Origin: Serinibacter salmoneus
Lineage (GTDB): Bacteria > Actinomycetota > Actinomycetes > Actinomycetales > Beutenbergiaceae
NCBI RefSeq assembly: GCF_002563925.1
Contig: NZ_PDJD01000001.1
Span: forward strand, 1,928,973 to 1,992,972
DNA length: 64,000 nt
Reading direction: 5' to 3'
Positions 42,472 through 52,592 of the stretch are shown here, one piece after another (position 1 is the stretch's first letter; the number at the start of each line of letters is the position of its first letter). The notes under the pieces are model-generated. The model ran no database searches. It was not told the DNA's origin and was given only the letters and a program-made list of their open reading frames with translations. Made by a program: the position numbers and the translations under genes.

Positions 42472-44065
42472 CCGCCTGCAGCAGACCGTAGACCAGGGAG
42501 TCCACGAGCGCCTCGTAGGCGGCCTCGAGGATGTTCGGGCCGACCCCGACCGTGCTCCACGTCTCCGCGCCGGAGGAGGTCTGGATCAGCACACGGGTGA
42601 CGGCGTCGGTGCCGTGGGAGGTGTCCAGCAGTCGCACCCGGAAGTCGGTGAGCTCGAACTGCTCGATCTCCGGGTACACGCCCACCAGGGCCTCGCGCAG
42701 GGCGTGGTCCAGGGCGTTGACGGGCCCGTTGCCCTCCCCGGTGCGCACGACCCGGGAGCCGCCAGCCCGCAGCTTGACGGTCGCCTCACATTCGCCGTCG
42801 CCCCCGATCGCCTCGGTGAAGTGCACCGAGGCGCGCCAGCTCTCCATCTGGAAGTACCGCGGCCGCTCGCCGCCGACCTCCTCGTGCAGCATGAGCGCGA
42901 AGGAGGCGTCCGCGGCGTCGTAGGTGTAGCCCTGCGCCTCGGACTCCTTCACCCGGTCCACCACGCGCCCGAGGATCTCCGGGCGGCCGGCCAGGTCGAA
43001 TCCGAGTTCGCGGCCCTTGAGCTCGATCGAGGCGCGCCCGGCCATGTCCGAGACCAGCATCCGCATGTCGTTGCCGACCAGGGTCGGGTCGATGTGCTGG
43101 TAGAGGTCGGGGTCCACCCGGATGGCGCTGGCGTGCAGGCCCGCCTTGTGCGCGAAGGCGCTGGAACCCACGTACGGCTGGCGGGTGTAGGGCGGGATGT
43201 TGGTGACCTCGCTGATGGCGTGCGCGGTGTGCGTCGCGTCCGCGAGCTTGCCCTCCGGCAGGCACCGCGCGCCGAGCTTCAGCTCGAGGTTCGCGGCCAC
43301 CGCCAGCAGGTCCGCGTTGCCGGTCCGCTCGCCGTACCCGTTCACCGTGCCCTGCACGTGACGCGCCCCGGCGGCCACCGCGGCCACGGAGTTCGCGACG
43401 GCGCAGCCGGAGTCGTTGTGTGCGTGGATGCCGAGGCGGCCGTCGGTGGCGGCGCGCACCTCGGTGACGATGCGGTGCACCCAGTCCGGCAGCATGCCGC
43501 CGTTGGTGTCGCACAGCACCACGTCGCTGGCGCCGGCCTCGAAGGCGGTGGCGACGGCGCGCATCGCGTAGGAGGGGTCGAAGACGTAGCCGTCGAAGAA
43601 GTGCTCGGCGTCCAGGATGACCCGGCGCCCCTCGCCGACCAGGTAGCGCACCGAGTCGGCGATCATCGCGAGGTTCTCCTCCGGTGTGGTGCGCAGGGCC
43701 CGCTCCACGTGCCGGATGTCGCTCTTGGCGACCAGGGTGATGACCGGCGCCTCGGAGTCCAGCAGCGCGCGCACCTGGGTGTCCTGGTGGGCGCTGGTGC
43801 CGGCCTTGCGGGTGGAGCCGAAGGCCGCGAGCTGGGCGGAGGCGAAGTCGAGTTCCTTCGCGGCGAGCCGGAAGAACTCGGTGTCCTTCGGGATCGCCCC
43901 GGGCCAGCCGCCCTCGATGACCCCGACCCCGAGCGCGTCGAGCATCGGCGCGATCGCCATCTTGTCGGCGACGGTGAGGTTCATGCCCTCCTGCTGCGCG
44001 CCGTCGCGCAGGGTGGTGTCATACATCTCGACGACGGTGCCGTCGAGCGCCAGGGGCGTGGTCAT
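42455..44065 (-). CDS. cimA: (R)-citramalate synthase
   Basis: The 536-residue enzyme condenses pyruvate with acetyl-CoA to citramalate, a threonine-independent route to 2-ketobutyrate and isoleucine. Typical markers are VEMYDTTLRDGAQQEGMN at the start of the TIM barrel, VIEGGWPGAIPKD, the metal-binding HAHND, and the NGYGERTGNADL motif of the family. The regulatory LeuA-dimer domain fills the last 130 residues. It resembles the dedicated CimA type rather than 2-isopropylmalate synthase. It is controlled by an attenuator (44173-44251) with its own leader peptide. Confidence 0.93.
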   Translation of the reverse strand: MTTPLALDGTVVEMYDTTLRDGAQQEGMNLTVADKMAIAPMLDALGVGVIEGGWPGAIPKDTEFFRLAAKELDFASAQLAAFGSTRKAGTSAHQDTQVRALLDSEAPVITLVAKSDIRHVERALRTTPEENLAMIADSVRYLVGEGRRVILDAEHFFDGYVFDPSYAMRAVATAFEAGASDVVLCDTNGGMLPDWVHRIVTEVRAATDGRLGIHAHNDSGCAVANSVAAVAAGARHVQGTVNGYGERTGNADLLAVAANLELKLGARCLPEGKLADATHTAHAISEVTNIPPYTRQPYVGSSAFAHKAGLHASAIRVDPDLYQHIDPTLVGNDMRMLVSDMAGRASIELKGRELGFDLAGRPEILGRVVDRVKESEAQGYTYDAADASFALMLHEEVGGERPRYFQMESWRASVHFTEAIGGDGECEATVKLRAGGSRVVRTGEGNGPVNALDHALREALVGVYPEIEQFELTDFRVRLLDTSHGTDAVTRVLIQTSSGAETWSTVGVGPNILEAAYEALVDSLVYGLLQAGVDPR

Positions 44066-44172
44066 CTGGTGCCTGCCTTCGGTGAAGCTGGTGCTCGATC
44101 CGCTCCGGCGGGGGTGGTGCCGGTCGGCCCGATCGAGTGGTTGTCCCGTCCGCTGTGCCCACTCCGGGCACG

Positions 44173-44226
44173 AAAAAGCCTCCCGGGTTGCGGGAGGCAG
44201 CGCGTCCGGGAGGGGCCGGACGCGCT
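44173..44226 (-). promoter_or_regulatory. cimA transcription attenuator (two competing hairpins)
   Basis: In the minus-strand transcript the first hairpin is AGCGCGTCCGG / CCGGACGCGCT (44226-44199), beginning right at the leader stop codon. The terminator is GCCTCCCG / CGGGAGGC (44198-44178) followed by five T (44177-44173). CCTCCCGG inside the first hairpin is complementary over 8 bases to CCGGGAGG of the terminator's second arm, so opening the first hairpin can give an antiterminator. Confidence 0.75.
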
Positions 44227-44251
44227 AGGTAATGATGACGAGGTGTGCCAC
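44225..44251 (-). CDS. cimA leader peptide (MAHLVIIT)
   Basis: This nine-codon frame starts at GTG 44251 and reads M-A-H-L-V-I-I-T-stop. Four of its seven codons after the start are Leu, Val, Ile, Ile, the end products or relatives of the pathway. It stops directly at the first hairpin. A CATACT -10 box ends 7 bases upstream, so the peptide is read from a leaderless transcript. Stalling of the ribosome at the Leu/Val/Ile codons would alter the fold of the RNA and let transcription reach cimA. Confidence 0.75.
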   Translation of the reverse strand: MAHLVIIT

Positions 44252-44258
44252 GTCGGCC

Positions 44259-44264
44259 AGTATG
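44259..44264 (-). promoter_or_regulatory. -10 box of the cimA leader transcript
   Basis: CATACT on the minus strand lies 7 bases before the leader GTG. A convincing -35 is not seen; GTGACC at 44284-44289 is weak. Confidence 0.55.
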
Positions 44265-44329
44265 CCACAGCCGACGTGGCGGCGGTCACATTCGTCCGTG
44301 ACCGCCGCCACGGCAGACTGCCGGACAAC

Positions 44330-45445
44330 TCAGACCAGGCGGGTGAGCCACCCGTGGGTGTCCTCGGCCCGGCCGTACTGGATGTCGGTGAGGGTCTGGT
44401 ACACCCACTGCGTGGTCTCCCCGGCCTCGCCCTCGCCGACTGTCAGGTCGAAGCCCTCCCCCGCCAGGCGCCCGATCGGGGTCACCACGGCGGCGGTGCC
44501 GCACGCGAACACCTCGGTCACCTCACCGGAGCGCACGCCCTCGATCAGTTCCTCGACCGGGATGTCGCGCTCCTGCACGTCGAAGCCGCGCTCGGACAGC
44601 AGCGTGATGATCGAGGAGCGGGTGACGCCCTCGAGGATCGAACCGGTCAGCCGCGGCGTGCTGGCGGTGCCGTCCTTGCCGATCACGAACACGTTCATCC
44701 CGCCGAGCTCCTCGAGGTGGGAGTCGGTGGAGTCGGTGAACAGGATCTGGTCGAAGCCCTTCTCCGAGGCCTGGGCCTGCGGCAGGAGGGAGGCGGCGTA
44801 GTTGCCGCCGCACTTCGCGTCCCCGGTGCCCCCGGGCGCCGCGCGCTTGATGTCGCGGGTGAGCCAGATGGAGACCGGCTTGATGCCGGAGGGGAAGTAC
44901 GGGCCGACAGGCGAGGCGATCACGAGGTAGTCCACGCGCTGCGCGGCCCGCACGCCGAGGAAGGACTCCGAGGCGAACATGAACGGCCGCAGGTAGAGCG
45001 AGGAGCCCGGCGTGGTGGGCACCCACTCGGCGTCCACGTTCACCAGAGCGCGGATGGACTCCAGGAAGTCCTCCTGGCTCAGCACGGGCAGGGCCAGGCG
45101 CAGCGCGCTGCGCGCGAACCGGGCGGCGTTCGCCTCCGGGCGGAAGGTCCACACCGACCCGTCCGGGTGGGCGTAGGCCTTCATGCCCTCGAAGATCTCC
45201 TGGGCGTAGTGGAGAACGGCGGCGGCCGGGTCGAGCAGGAGCGGGGCGTAGGCCTCCACGCGACGCTCGTGCCAGCCGTCGGCCGGGGTCCACGTGGCGC
45301 GGGCCATGTGGTCGGTGAAGTCGACGCCGAATCCGAGGGCGGCGAGCATCGCCTCCCGCTCCGCCACGGTGCGCGGATTCGAGGACGGTCGCACCTCGAA
45401 GGGCTCCACGGAGCCGGTGCGCGGTGCGGTCGCAGGGGTGGACAT
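44330..45445 (-). CDS. ilvE: Branched-chain amino acid aminotransferase
   Basis: The 371-residue fold-type IV PLP enzyme carries out the last step of leucine, isoleucine and valine synthesis. K211 in GDAKCGGNYAASLL binds PLP. EIFEGMKAYAHPDG, RSALRLALP, YLRPFMFA and EELGGMNVFVI are family signatures of the longer (BCAT type II) proteins. GGAGG precedes ATG 45445. Its 3' end is about 80 bp from the cimA leader promoter, so cimA is transcribed at least partly on its own. Confidence 0.94.
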   Translation of the reverse strand: MSTPATAPRTGSVEPFEVRPSSNPRTVAEREAMLAALGFGVDFTDHMARATWTPADGWHERRVEAYAPLLLDPAAAVLHYAQEIFEGMKAYAHPDGSVWTFRPEANAARFARSALRLALPVLSQEDFLESIRALVNVDAEWVPTTPGSSLYLRPFMFASESFLGVRAAQRVDYLVIASPVGPYFPSGIKPVSIWLTRDIKRAAPGGTGDAKCGGNYAASLLPQAQASEKGFDQILFTDSTDSHLEELGGMNVFVIGKDGTASTPRLTGSILEGVTRSSIITLLSERGFDVQERDIPVEELIEGVRSGEVTEVFACGTAAVVTPIGRLAGEGFDLTVGEGEAGETTQWVYQTLTDIQYGRAEDTHGWLTRLV

Positions 45446-45537
45446 GGTGGTGCCTCCAAGATCAGGTGAGTAGAACCTACGCCTTGGACGCGACCGGGCG
45501 GAAACGCCGCATGGAGTGCGGCGGCCCGCGTCGCGTC

Positions 45538-46587
45538 TCAGCCGGCTACTCGCGCGGCGATGGCGTCGCCGATCTCGGTGGTGGAGCGCGTGGTCTCGTT
45601 GCCGATCCGGGCGGCGATATCCGCCGCCACGGCCTCCTGGATGCGCGCGGCCTGCTCGGTCATCCCGAGGTGTTCGAGCATCAGGGCGACCGAGAGCACG
45701 GTGGCGGTCGGGTCGGCGATGCCCTTCCCGGCGATGTCCGGAGCGGAGCCGTGCACCGGCTCGAACATCGAGGGGAACTCGCCGTCGGGGTTGACGTTCC
45801 CGGAGGCGGCCAGGCCGATGCCGCCGGTGATCGCGGCGGCGAGGTCGGTGAGGATGTCGCCGAAGAGGTTGTCGGTGACGATCACGTCGAACCGCGAGGG
45901 GTCGTTGACCAGGTAGATGGTGGCGGCGTCCACGTGGGCGTAGTCCACGGTGACCTCGGGGAAGTCCGCCGAGACGGCCTCCACGGTGCGGCGCCACAGG
46001 TGGCCGGCGTGCACGAGCACGTTGTGCTTGTGCACCAGGGTGAGCTTCTTACGCGGACGCGCCTGCGCGCGGGCGAACGCGTCACGCACCACACGCTCCA
46101 CGCCGAAGGCGGTGTTCACGCTGACCTCGTTGGCGACCTCGGCGGCGGTGCCCACGCGGATGGCGCCGCCGTTGCCCACGTAGGGACCCTCGGTGCCCTC
46201 GCGCACGACGACGAAGTCCACCTCTCCCGGATCGGCCAGCGGGGTGGGCACCCCCGGGTACAGGACGGAGGGGCGCAGGTTGACGTAGTGGTCGAAGGCG
46301 AAGCGGAGCTTGAGCAGCAGCCCGCGCTCCAGCACGCCGCTGGGCACACCCGGGTCGCCGATGGCGCCGAGCAGGATGGCCTCGTGCTGGGCGATCGCGG
46401 CGAGGTCCTCATCGGTGAGGGTCTCCCCCGTGGCGTGCCAGCGCTTGGCGCCGAGCTCGTAGGGCGTGGTGGCCACGGCCACATCGGACCCGGCCAGGAC
46501 GGCGTCGAGCACCTTCAGGCCCTCGGCGACCACCTCGGGGCCGATTCCGTCACCGGCGATAACTGCGAGATCCAGGGTGCGCGTCAT
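45538..46587 (-). CDS. leuB: 3-isopropylmalate dehydrogenase
   Basis: The 349-residue NAD-dependent enzyme oxidises and decarboxylates 3-isopropylmalate in leucine synthesis and, by analogy, also methylmalate derivatives on the citramalate route. Visible residues are the N-terminal [18 protein letters not shown], the catalytic [10 protein letters not shown] (Asp), and the Mg-binding [11 protein letters not shown]. The start ATG at 46587 lies 7 bases after a TAGGCT -10 box (46595-46600), so it is probably leaderless; the longer frame to 46614 is not needed. Confidence 0.94.
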   Translation of the reverse strand: MTRTLDLAVIAGDGIGPEVVAEGLKVLDAVLAGSDVAVATTPYELGAKRWHATGETLTDEDLAAIAQHEAILLGAIGDPGVPSGVLERGLLLKLRFAFDHYVNLRPSVLYPGVPTPLADPGEVDFVVVREGTEGPYVGNGGAIRVGTAAEVANEVSVNTAFGVERVVRDAFARAQARPRKKLTLVHKHNVLVHAGHLWRRTVEAVSADFPEVTVDYAHVDAATIYLVNDPSRFDVIVTDNLFGDILTDLAAAITGGIGLAASGNVNPDGEFPSMFEPVHGSAPDIAGKGIADPTATVLSVALMLEHLGMTEQAARIQEAVAADIAARIGNETTRSTTEIGDAIAARVAG

Positions 46588-46594
46588 GCCGGTC

Positions 46595-46600
46595 AGCCTA
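46595..46600 (-). promoter_or_regulatory. -10 box of leuB (leaderless)
   Basis: TAGGCT on the minus strand is 7 bases before the leuB ATG. Just upstream, ACGGG and CCCGT (46618-46630) form a small inverted repeat that may be a regulator site. Confidence 0.45.
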
Positions 46601-46668
46601 GTGCGGCGTCCCACCTAACGGGATGCCCGTCTCATAGTGCGAACACCTCCGCGGGGGTGGGCAGGGGC

Positions 46669-47190
46669 CTACTCGAACATCGCCGGCAGTTCCGGCTCGC
46701 GCGGGTCGATCACCTGGAACGTCTCGCAGAGGATCTCCATGTCGTCGCTGAAGCCGTCCTCGCCCAACTCCGCGCGGTAGTAGGCCTCCCGGGCGGCGCG
46801 CCAGGCTTCCAGCGAGCCGTCGCCCTCGCCCTCGAGCGCGGCGAACTCGGGCGTGACGTCGCGGAACGCCGTGGTCAGCACCGACGCGGTGCGGATGAGG
46901 GCGCGGGGGTGCTCGTTGCCGTCGAGCACGATCCACAGGTCGCCCACCCGCGGCGGATTGTCCTGCGGTCCGAGCTCCGCCACGGCCGTGGAGGTCGCGC
47001 TCTTCGTGCCGGCGAGAACCCGCTCAAGGGTCTCCTGCGCCTCCTCGGGGGTGGCACCGAAGGAGATCGCGGGCGGCGGCACCGCCGAGATGTCGTCGAG
47101 CCCCACGTAGGCGGCCGCACGCCCGATCCGGGCCTTGGCCCGAACGGACTCCCAGTAGCGAACGACGGCGTCATCATCGGCGATCCTCAT
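46669..47190 (-). CDS. ASCH domain protein
   Basis: The 173-residue protein has the ASCH fold, a PUA-like RNA-binding barrel. NPPRVGDLWIVLDGNEHPRALIRTASVLTTAFRDVTPEFAALEGEGDGSLEAWRAAREAYY contains the family G-K-like loop and the DGS-WR motif in order. The likely activity is binding or hydrolysis of modified nucleosides in RNA. The start is ATG 47190. It sits between leuB and the repeat-flanked island, probably with its own promoter. Confidence 0.82.
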   Translation of the reverse strand: MRIADDDAVVRYWESVRAKARIGRAAAYVGLDDISAVPPPAISFGATPEEAQETLERVLAGTKSATSTAVAELGPQDNPPRVGDLWIVLDGNEHPRALIRTASVLTTAFRDVTPEFAALEGEGDGSLEAWRAAREAYYRAELGEDGFSDDMEILCETFQVIDPREPELPAMFE

Positions 47191-47239
47191 GGGCGCCATT
47201 CTCGCAGGCGAAGCGCGCGAGAGCGTCCCGCGACGCGAC

Positions 47240-47331
47240 GGGCGTGCCACCCCACGCGCGTAACACCCCCCACTTCCGCGCCACGCGCGCCTCGCCCGGA
47301 CGGACCCAGCGGGCGTGCCACCCCACGCGCG
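47240..47331. repeat. Dispersed repeat K, copies 1 and 2
   Basis: GGGCGTGCCACCCCACGCGC occurs at 47240-47259 and 47311-47330; the first copy continues with GTAAC, a C-rich run and GCGCCACGCGCGCC. The same block occurs twice again at 48813-48944. It is placed before a strong hairpin in both places. Confidence 0.8.
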
Positions 47332-47384
47332 CTGGACACGAGCTACGCAACACACGCACCCAGCACCTGCCCATGCAGCACGAA

Positions 47385-47427
47385 CGTGACGGCGCCCGGC
47401 CACCAAAGGTGACCGGGCGCCGTCACG
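47385..47427. terminator. Strong hairpin T1, left flank of the island
   Basis: Arms of 15 bp (CGTGACGGCGCCCGG, 47385-47399, and its perfect complement, 47413-47427) enclose a 13-base loop with a small CACC/GGTG pairing. It lies downstream of the small membrane protein on the minus strand. It is almost identical to the hairpin at 49006-49042 that ends ilvC. Confidence 0.85.
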
Positions 47428-47442
47428 TCCCACCCCGGCACG

Positions 47443-47766
47443 CTACGAGAAAGCGAGCACGAGGCCTGCTGCAGAAGCCAACACCGTTGCCAGCACCGAG
47501 ATCAATGTCGACTCGAACCGCTGATTGATGACTGCCCCGAAACCACCCGGCACAAGAACTGCAAGCAGGACAACCAGGAGTCCATCCTTCTCTCCAGGAA
47601 AACTCAGCACCCCGATCAATGCCACGGCGAGTGCGACCAACCACACCACCGGCGGGCTCGACTCCAGCGAGCCCGAACGCCATCGACTCCTTCGGCGCGC
47701 AGCGAACTCACCCACCACCAGAATCAATCCAGATGCTGCAACGACGACTCCAGCCACCAACTCCAT
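47443..47766 (-). CDS. Small three-helix membrane protein (island)
   Basis: The 107-residue protein has hydrophobic helices at about residues 2-23, 45-62, 68-82 and 88-107, with a basic loop RRRSRWR after the first. It is related to the truncated frame at 48341-48712: the stretch around VLSFPGEKDGLLVVLLAVLVPGGFGAV shares about 22 of 37 residues. ATG 47766 lies 4 bases after the stop of the secreted protein, so it is translated by coupling; a separate ribosome site is not seen. Its position behind a small secreted cationic protein is that of an immunity or export protein, but this is inference. Confidence 0.65.
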   Translation of the reverse strand: MELVAGVVVAASGLILVVGEFAARRRSRWRSGSLESSPPVVWLVALAVALIGVLSFPGEKDGLLVVLLAVLVPGGFGAVINQRFESTLISVLATVLASAAGLVLAFS

Positions 47767-47770
47767 CTGT

Positions 47771-48340
47771 CTAGAATCCGCATCCGACCTGGAGCCCACC
47801 GACTCCACTGAGCGCCTTGGCGAGGTCAATGAACTCCTCTTTTGCCGTCCGCCCGCTCAACTTGTAGGCACCCGTGAAGATCTTCACTGTCTTTGAGAAT
47901 CCATACTTGCTGACGAACTGTCCCAATCGGACCACTAGACGCGCGATCTTTACGCTCGGGAACACTGTCTGCCCAATGAACCAAGCAATCGCTGCGGAGC
48001 AAGTCCAGAAGTTTGCAGAGACGGAATGCTCGGGACCCCCAGCACCTAGACGGGTCTGAGCGAGGGAGAGCGGCAGCCGATCCTGCGCCGACTCCGCAAT
48101 GGCGTATCCAACGATTTCGCCCGACTCGTCGACCATCTCGTAGATGTCGACTCCGCTCTCTCGGGCAACGACGCCGCCGCGCTCGGCGTCCACGATTTCA
48201 TGCTGCTGGGTCGCCGTGGACTCAGCGCTAGCCGCAGTTCCTGGCGCCGCGACAACAAAAGATACAAGGAGTGCCATAGCAACTCCAAATGCGACTACGC
48301 GCGCTCGCGCACCACTAAGCGTGAAGTCGGTTCGGTACAT
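47771..48340 (-). CDS. Small secreted, cationic two-cysteine protein (possible toxin or bacteriocin)
   Basis: The 189-residue protein has a Sec-type signal (VVAFGVAMALLVSFVVAAPG, cut near ATASA). After it comes an acidic propeptide-like stretch (about residues 40-110) and then a C-terminal region of about 80 residues, rich in hydrophobic and Lys/Arg residues: CSAAIAWFIGQTVF, VRLGQFVSKYGFSKTVK, ending VGCGF. Two cysteines frame this region and could form one disulfide. GGAGG precedes ATG 48340. Base composition is clearly lower in GC than the neighbours: 28 of 60 bases at 47881-47940. No family is recognised with confidence. Confidence 0.7.
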   Translation of the reverse strand: MYRTDFTLSGARARVVAFGVAMALLVSFVVAAPGTAASAESTATQQHEIVDAERGGVVARESGVDIYEMVDESGEIVGYAIAESAQDRLPLSLAQTRLGAGGPEHSVSANFWTCSAAIAWFIGQTVFPSVKIARLVVRLGQFVSKYGFSKTVKIFTGAYKLSGRTAKEEFIDLAKALSGVGGLQVGCGF

Positions 48341-48712
48341 CGTCGCCTCCTGATCAGGGCTCATCCGAGTGAGCCACACACACCGTAGGCACTTTGGCAT
48401 CGCACCACCTATAGTCAAAAGACTAGTTCCGCCTCGAGACGCGACGGCCATGCGCAAGGAATCGCGACACCGCGCCACGACGGCGCCGAAGCCGCCGGGG
48501 ATCAGGACGCCGAGCAGCACCACCAGGAGCGGCTCGCGGTCACCGGGGAGGGCGAGAACTCCGAGCAACGAGACGGCGAGCGCCGTCACCCACACGGCGG
48601 CGGGCCTGGGCGCCACCCCGCGACGCCAACCACTCCGCCGCCACGACACGAGTTCTCCCGCCAGCATGCCGAGTGCGGAGGCGAAGGAGAGCACGCCCGC
48701 CACGATCACCAT
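48341..48712 (-). pseudogene. Truncated membrane-protein paralogue reading into the secreted protein
   Basis: From ATG 48712 (MVIVAGVLSFASALGML) the frame encodes helices matching the 107-residue island protein up to about GAVVARCRDSLRMAVAS. It then loses the last helix and continues without a stop, through a short Cys-containing stretch, into the start of the secreted protein. The loss of the last helix and a shift to AT-richer DNA at about 48430 mark a junction. A TTGACTAT promoter-like stretch lies near 48410-48420 (minus strand). It could also be translated as a 314-residue fusion. Confidence 0.5.
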
Positions 48713-48812
48713 CTCGACCCCGATCCCGCGCCACACGGCGCCTGGGGCGAGCATGAGTCGCTCGACAGCGCGAGCGCATCATCCTTTCGACCACCTCGCG
48801 ACGGGGACGCTG

Positions 48813-48944
48813 CGGGCGTGCCACCACACGCGCGTAACCCTCCCCCACATCCGCGCCACACGCGCCACCCGCCGCCGGGGCAGGCGGGCGCGCCACCCCA
48901 CGCGCGTAACCCACCCCCATTTACGCGCCGCCCGCGCCACCCGC
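48813..48944. repeat. Dispersed repeat K, copies 3 and 4
   Basis: Two copies, about 48813-48870 and 48886-48944, have the form GGGCGTGCCACCACACGCGC then GTAACCC, C-run, and CGCGCC..CGCGCCACCCGC. They match the block at 47240-47331 and sit at the right side of the island. Confidence 0.8.
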
Positions 48945-48950
48945 GGACGG

Positions 48951-49010
48951 CGCGCCCCGCTCAGCCAGAACACGCGACGGCGCGCCCCGCTCAGCCAGAA
49001 CACGCGACGG
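48951..49010. repeat. Perfect 30-bp tandem duplication
   Basis: The 30-bp unit beginning CGCGCCCCGCTCAGCCAGAA occurs at 48951-48980 and 48981-49010 with no change. Its second copy runs into the ilvC terminator. Confidence 0.95.
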
Positions 49011-49042
49011 CGCCCGGCCACCTGAGGTGACCGGGCGCCGTC
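49006..49042 (-). terminator. ilvC terminator hairpin T2, right flank of the island
   Basis: GACGGCGCCCGG (49006-49017) pairs perfectly with CCGGGCGCCGTC (49031-49042) around CCACCTGAGGTGA. It lies 25 bp after the ilvC stop. It differs from T1 at only two bases in 37. Confidence 0.88.
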
Positions 49043-49067
49043 GGGCACTACCGAGCGACCAAGTCGA

Positions 49068-50691
<1,624 letters not shown>

Positions 50692-50694
50692 CGC

Positions 50695-52563
50695 TCAGTC
50701 CTCCCGGTCCCAGCTCGGGGTGATGCCCCGGGCGTACTGGATCGCATCGTTGCTGACGCCGGCGGCGACCATCGGCCACACCATGGCGTTGCTGCTGACG
50801 GTGAAGTCCACGACGACGGGCACGTCGTTGATCTCGTTCGCCCGCTTGATCGTGGCCTCCACGTCCTTCTCGCTCTCGCACCGCAGCCCCACGCAGCCGT
50901 AGGCGTCGGCCATCTTCACGAAGTCGGGGATGCGCCGGGACTCGTGGCCGGTGTTCAGCTCGGTGTGGCTGTAGCGGCCCTCGTAGAACAGGGTCTGCCA
51001 CTGCCGCACCATGCCGAGGGAGGAGTTGTTGATGATGCCGACCTTGATCGGAATGCCCTCGATCGCGCAGGTCGCGAGCTCCTGGTTGGTCATCTGGAAG
51101 CAGCCGTCGCCGTCGATCGCCCACACCGTGCGATCGGGCGAGCCCACCTTGGCGCCCATGGCGGCGGGCACCGCGAAGCCCATGGTGCCCAGGCCCCCGG
51201 AGTTGATCCAGGCGTTGGGGCGCTCGTACTTGATGAACTGCGCGGCCCACATCTGGTGCTGCCCCACACCCGCCACGTAGATCCCCTCGGGGCCGGTGAT
51301 CTCGCCGATCTGGGAGATCACGTGCTGCGGGGCGAGCAGGCCGTCGTCGGTGGGTGTCCAGCCCAGCGGGTAGGTCTCGCGCAGCCCGTCGAGCTGCTTC
51401 CACCAGCCCTCCAGGTCCGGCTGACCGTGCTGGGCGTGCTCGGCGCCGAGCTCGGCCACCAGCTCCACGATGACCTCGAGCAGGTCACCCACGATCGGAA
51501 CATCGGCGCGGCGGTTCTTGGAGATCTCCGCCGGGTCGATGTCGGCGTGCACCACGGTCGCCAGCGGCGCGAAGCTGGACAGCTGCCCGGTCACGCGGTC
51601 GTCGAACCGGGCACCGAGGGCCACCACGAGGTCGGCGCGCTGCAGTGCGGCCACCGCGGGCACGGTGCCGTGCATGCCGGGCATGCCGAGGTTCTGCGGG
51701 TGGGAGTCGGGCACCGCGCCGCGCGCCATCAGGGTGGTGACGACGGCGGCCCCGGAGGCGTCCACGAGGGTGCGCAGGGCGTCACTCGCCCCGGCGCGGA
51801 CCACGCCGCCGCCCACGTACAGCACGGGGCGCTTGGCCGTGGCGAGCAGACGCGCGGCCTCCTTGACCTGCTTCAGGTGCGGCTTCGTCGTCGGGCGGTA
51901 GCCGGGCAGGTCCAGTTCGACCGGCCAGCGGAAGGTGGTCTGCGCCTGCTGCGCGCTCTTGGCGATGTCCACCAGCACCGGGCCCGGCCGGCCGGTCTTG
52001 GCGAGGTGGAACGCCTCGGCGATGCGGGCGGGGATGTCGTCGGCGTCGGTGACCAGGAAGGAGTGCTTGGTCACGGGCATCGTGGCGCCCACGATGTCCG
52101 CCTCCTGGAAGGCGTCGGTGCCGATCATGGAGGCGCCCACCTGGCCGGTGATGGCCACCATGGGAATGGAGTCCATGTTGGCATCGGCCAGCGGCGTCAC
52201 GAGGTTCGTGGCGCCCGGGCCGGAGGTGGCGATGCAGACGCCCACGTTCCCGGTGGCGTGCGCGTAGCCGGCGGCGGCGTGGCCGGCTCCCTGCTCGTGC
52301 CGCACGAGGATGTGGCGCACCGTGGTGGAGTCGAGCAGCGGGTCGTAGGTCGGCAGGATCGCCCCGCCGGGGATCCCGAAGATGACCTCGGCGCCGACGG
52401 ACTCGAGGGAGCGCACCACGCTCGCCGCCCCGGTGACACGCTCGGACACCGCGTTCCCGGCAGCCCGACCGGCGTTCGCCGGCCCTGGCCGCGGCCCGGG
52501 GACTGCGGTGGGGCGCGGCGTCGCCGCCCGCCCGCTCGATGCCGTCGCATTCGCTCTGGCCAT
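50695..52563 (-). CDS. ilvB: Acetolactate synthase large (catalytic) subunit
   Basis: The 622-residue ThDP/FAD enzyme joins two pyruvates (or pyruvate and 2-ketobutyrate). The N-terminal Ala/Pro/Arg-rich extension (about residues 1-40) is variable. The catalytic Glu is in [15 protein letters not shown], and the ThDP motif is [35 protein letters not shown]. The start is placed at ATG 52563 with GGAGG 7 bases upstream; GTG 52569 would add two residues. It is preceded by a leader peptide and terminator typical of attenuated ilv operons. Confidence 0.95.
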   Translation of the reverse strand: MARANATASSGRAATPRPTAVPGPRPGPANAGRAAGNAVSERVTGAASVVRSLESVGAEVIFGIPGGAILPTYDPLLDSTTVRHILVRHEQGAGHAAAGYAHATGNVGVCIATSGPGATNLVTPLADANMDSIPMVAITGQVGASMIGTDAFQEADIVGATMPVTKHSFLVTDADDIPARIAEAFHLAKTGRPGPVLVDIAKSAQQAQTTFRWPVELDLPGYRPTTKPHLKQVKEAARLLATAKRPVLYVGGGVVRAGASDALRTLVDASGAAVVTTLMARGAVPDSHPQNLGMPGMHGTVPAVAALQRADLVVALGARFDDRVTGQLSSFAPLATVVHADIDPAEISKNRRADVPIVGDLLEVIVELVAELGAEHAQHGQPDLEGWWKQLDGLRETYPLGWTPTDDGLLAPQHVISQIGEITGPEGIYVAGVGQHQMWAAQFIKYERPNAWINSGGLGTMGFAVPAAMGAKVGSPDRTVWAIDGDGCFQMTNQELATCAIEGIPIKVGIINNSSLGMVRQWQTLFYEGRYSHTELNTGHESRRIPDFVKMADAYGCVGLRCESEKDVEATIKRANEINDVPVVVDFTVSSNAMVWPMVAAGVSNDAIQYARGITPSWDRED

Positions 52564-52592
52564 CGTCACACCTCCACTCGCTCAGAACAGAC

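Noticed and set aside
46618-46630. Operator for a leucine regulator before leuB
   Set aside because: The 5-bp arms (ACGGG/CCCGT) are too short to assign to a regulator without other copies; kept only as a note under the leuB promoter.
47240-49042. Island as an insertion sequence or prophage
   Set aside because: No transposase, integrase or phage gene is present and no target-site duplication next to terminal inverted repeats is seen; only matching repeats and hairpins bound it.
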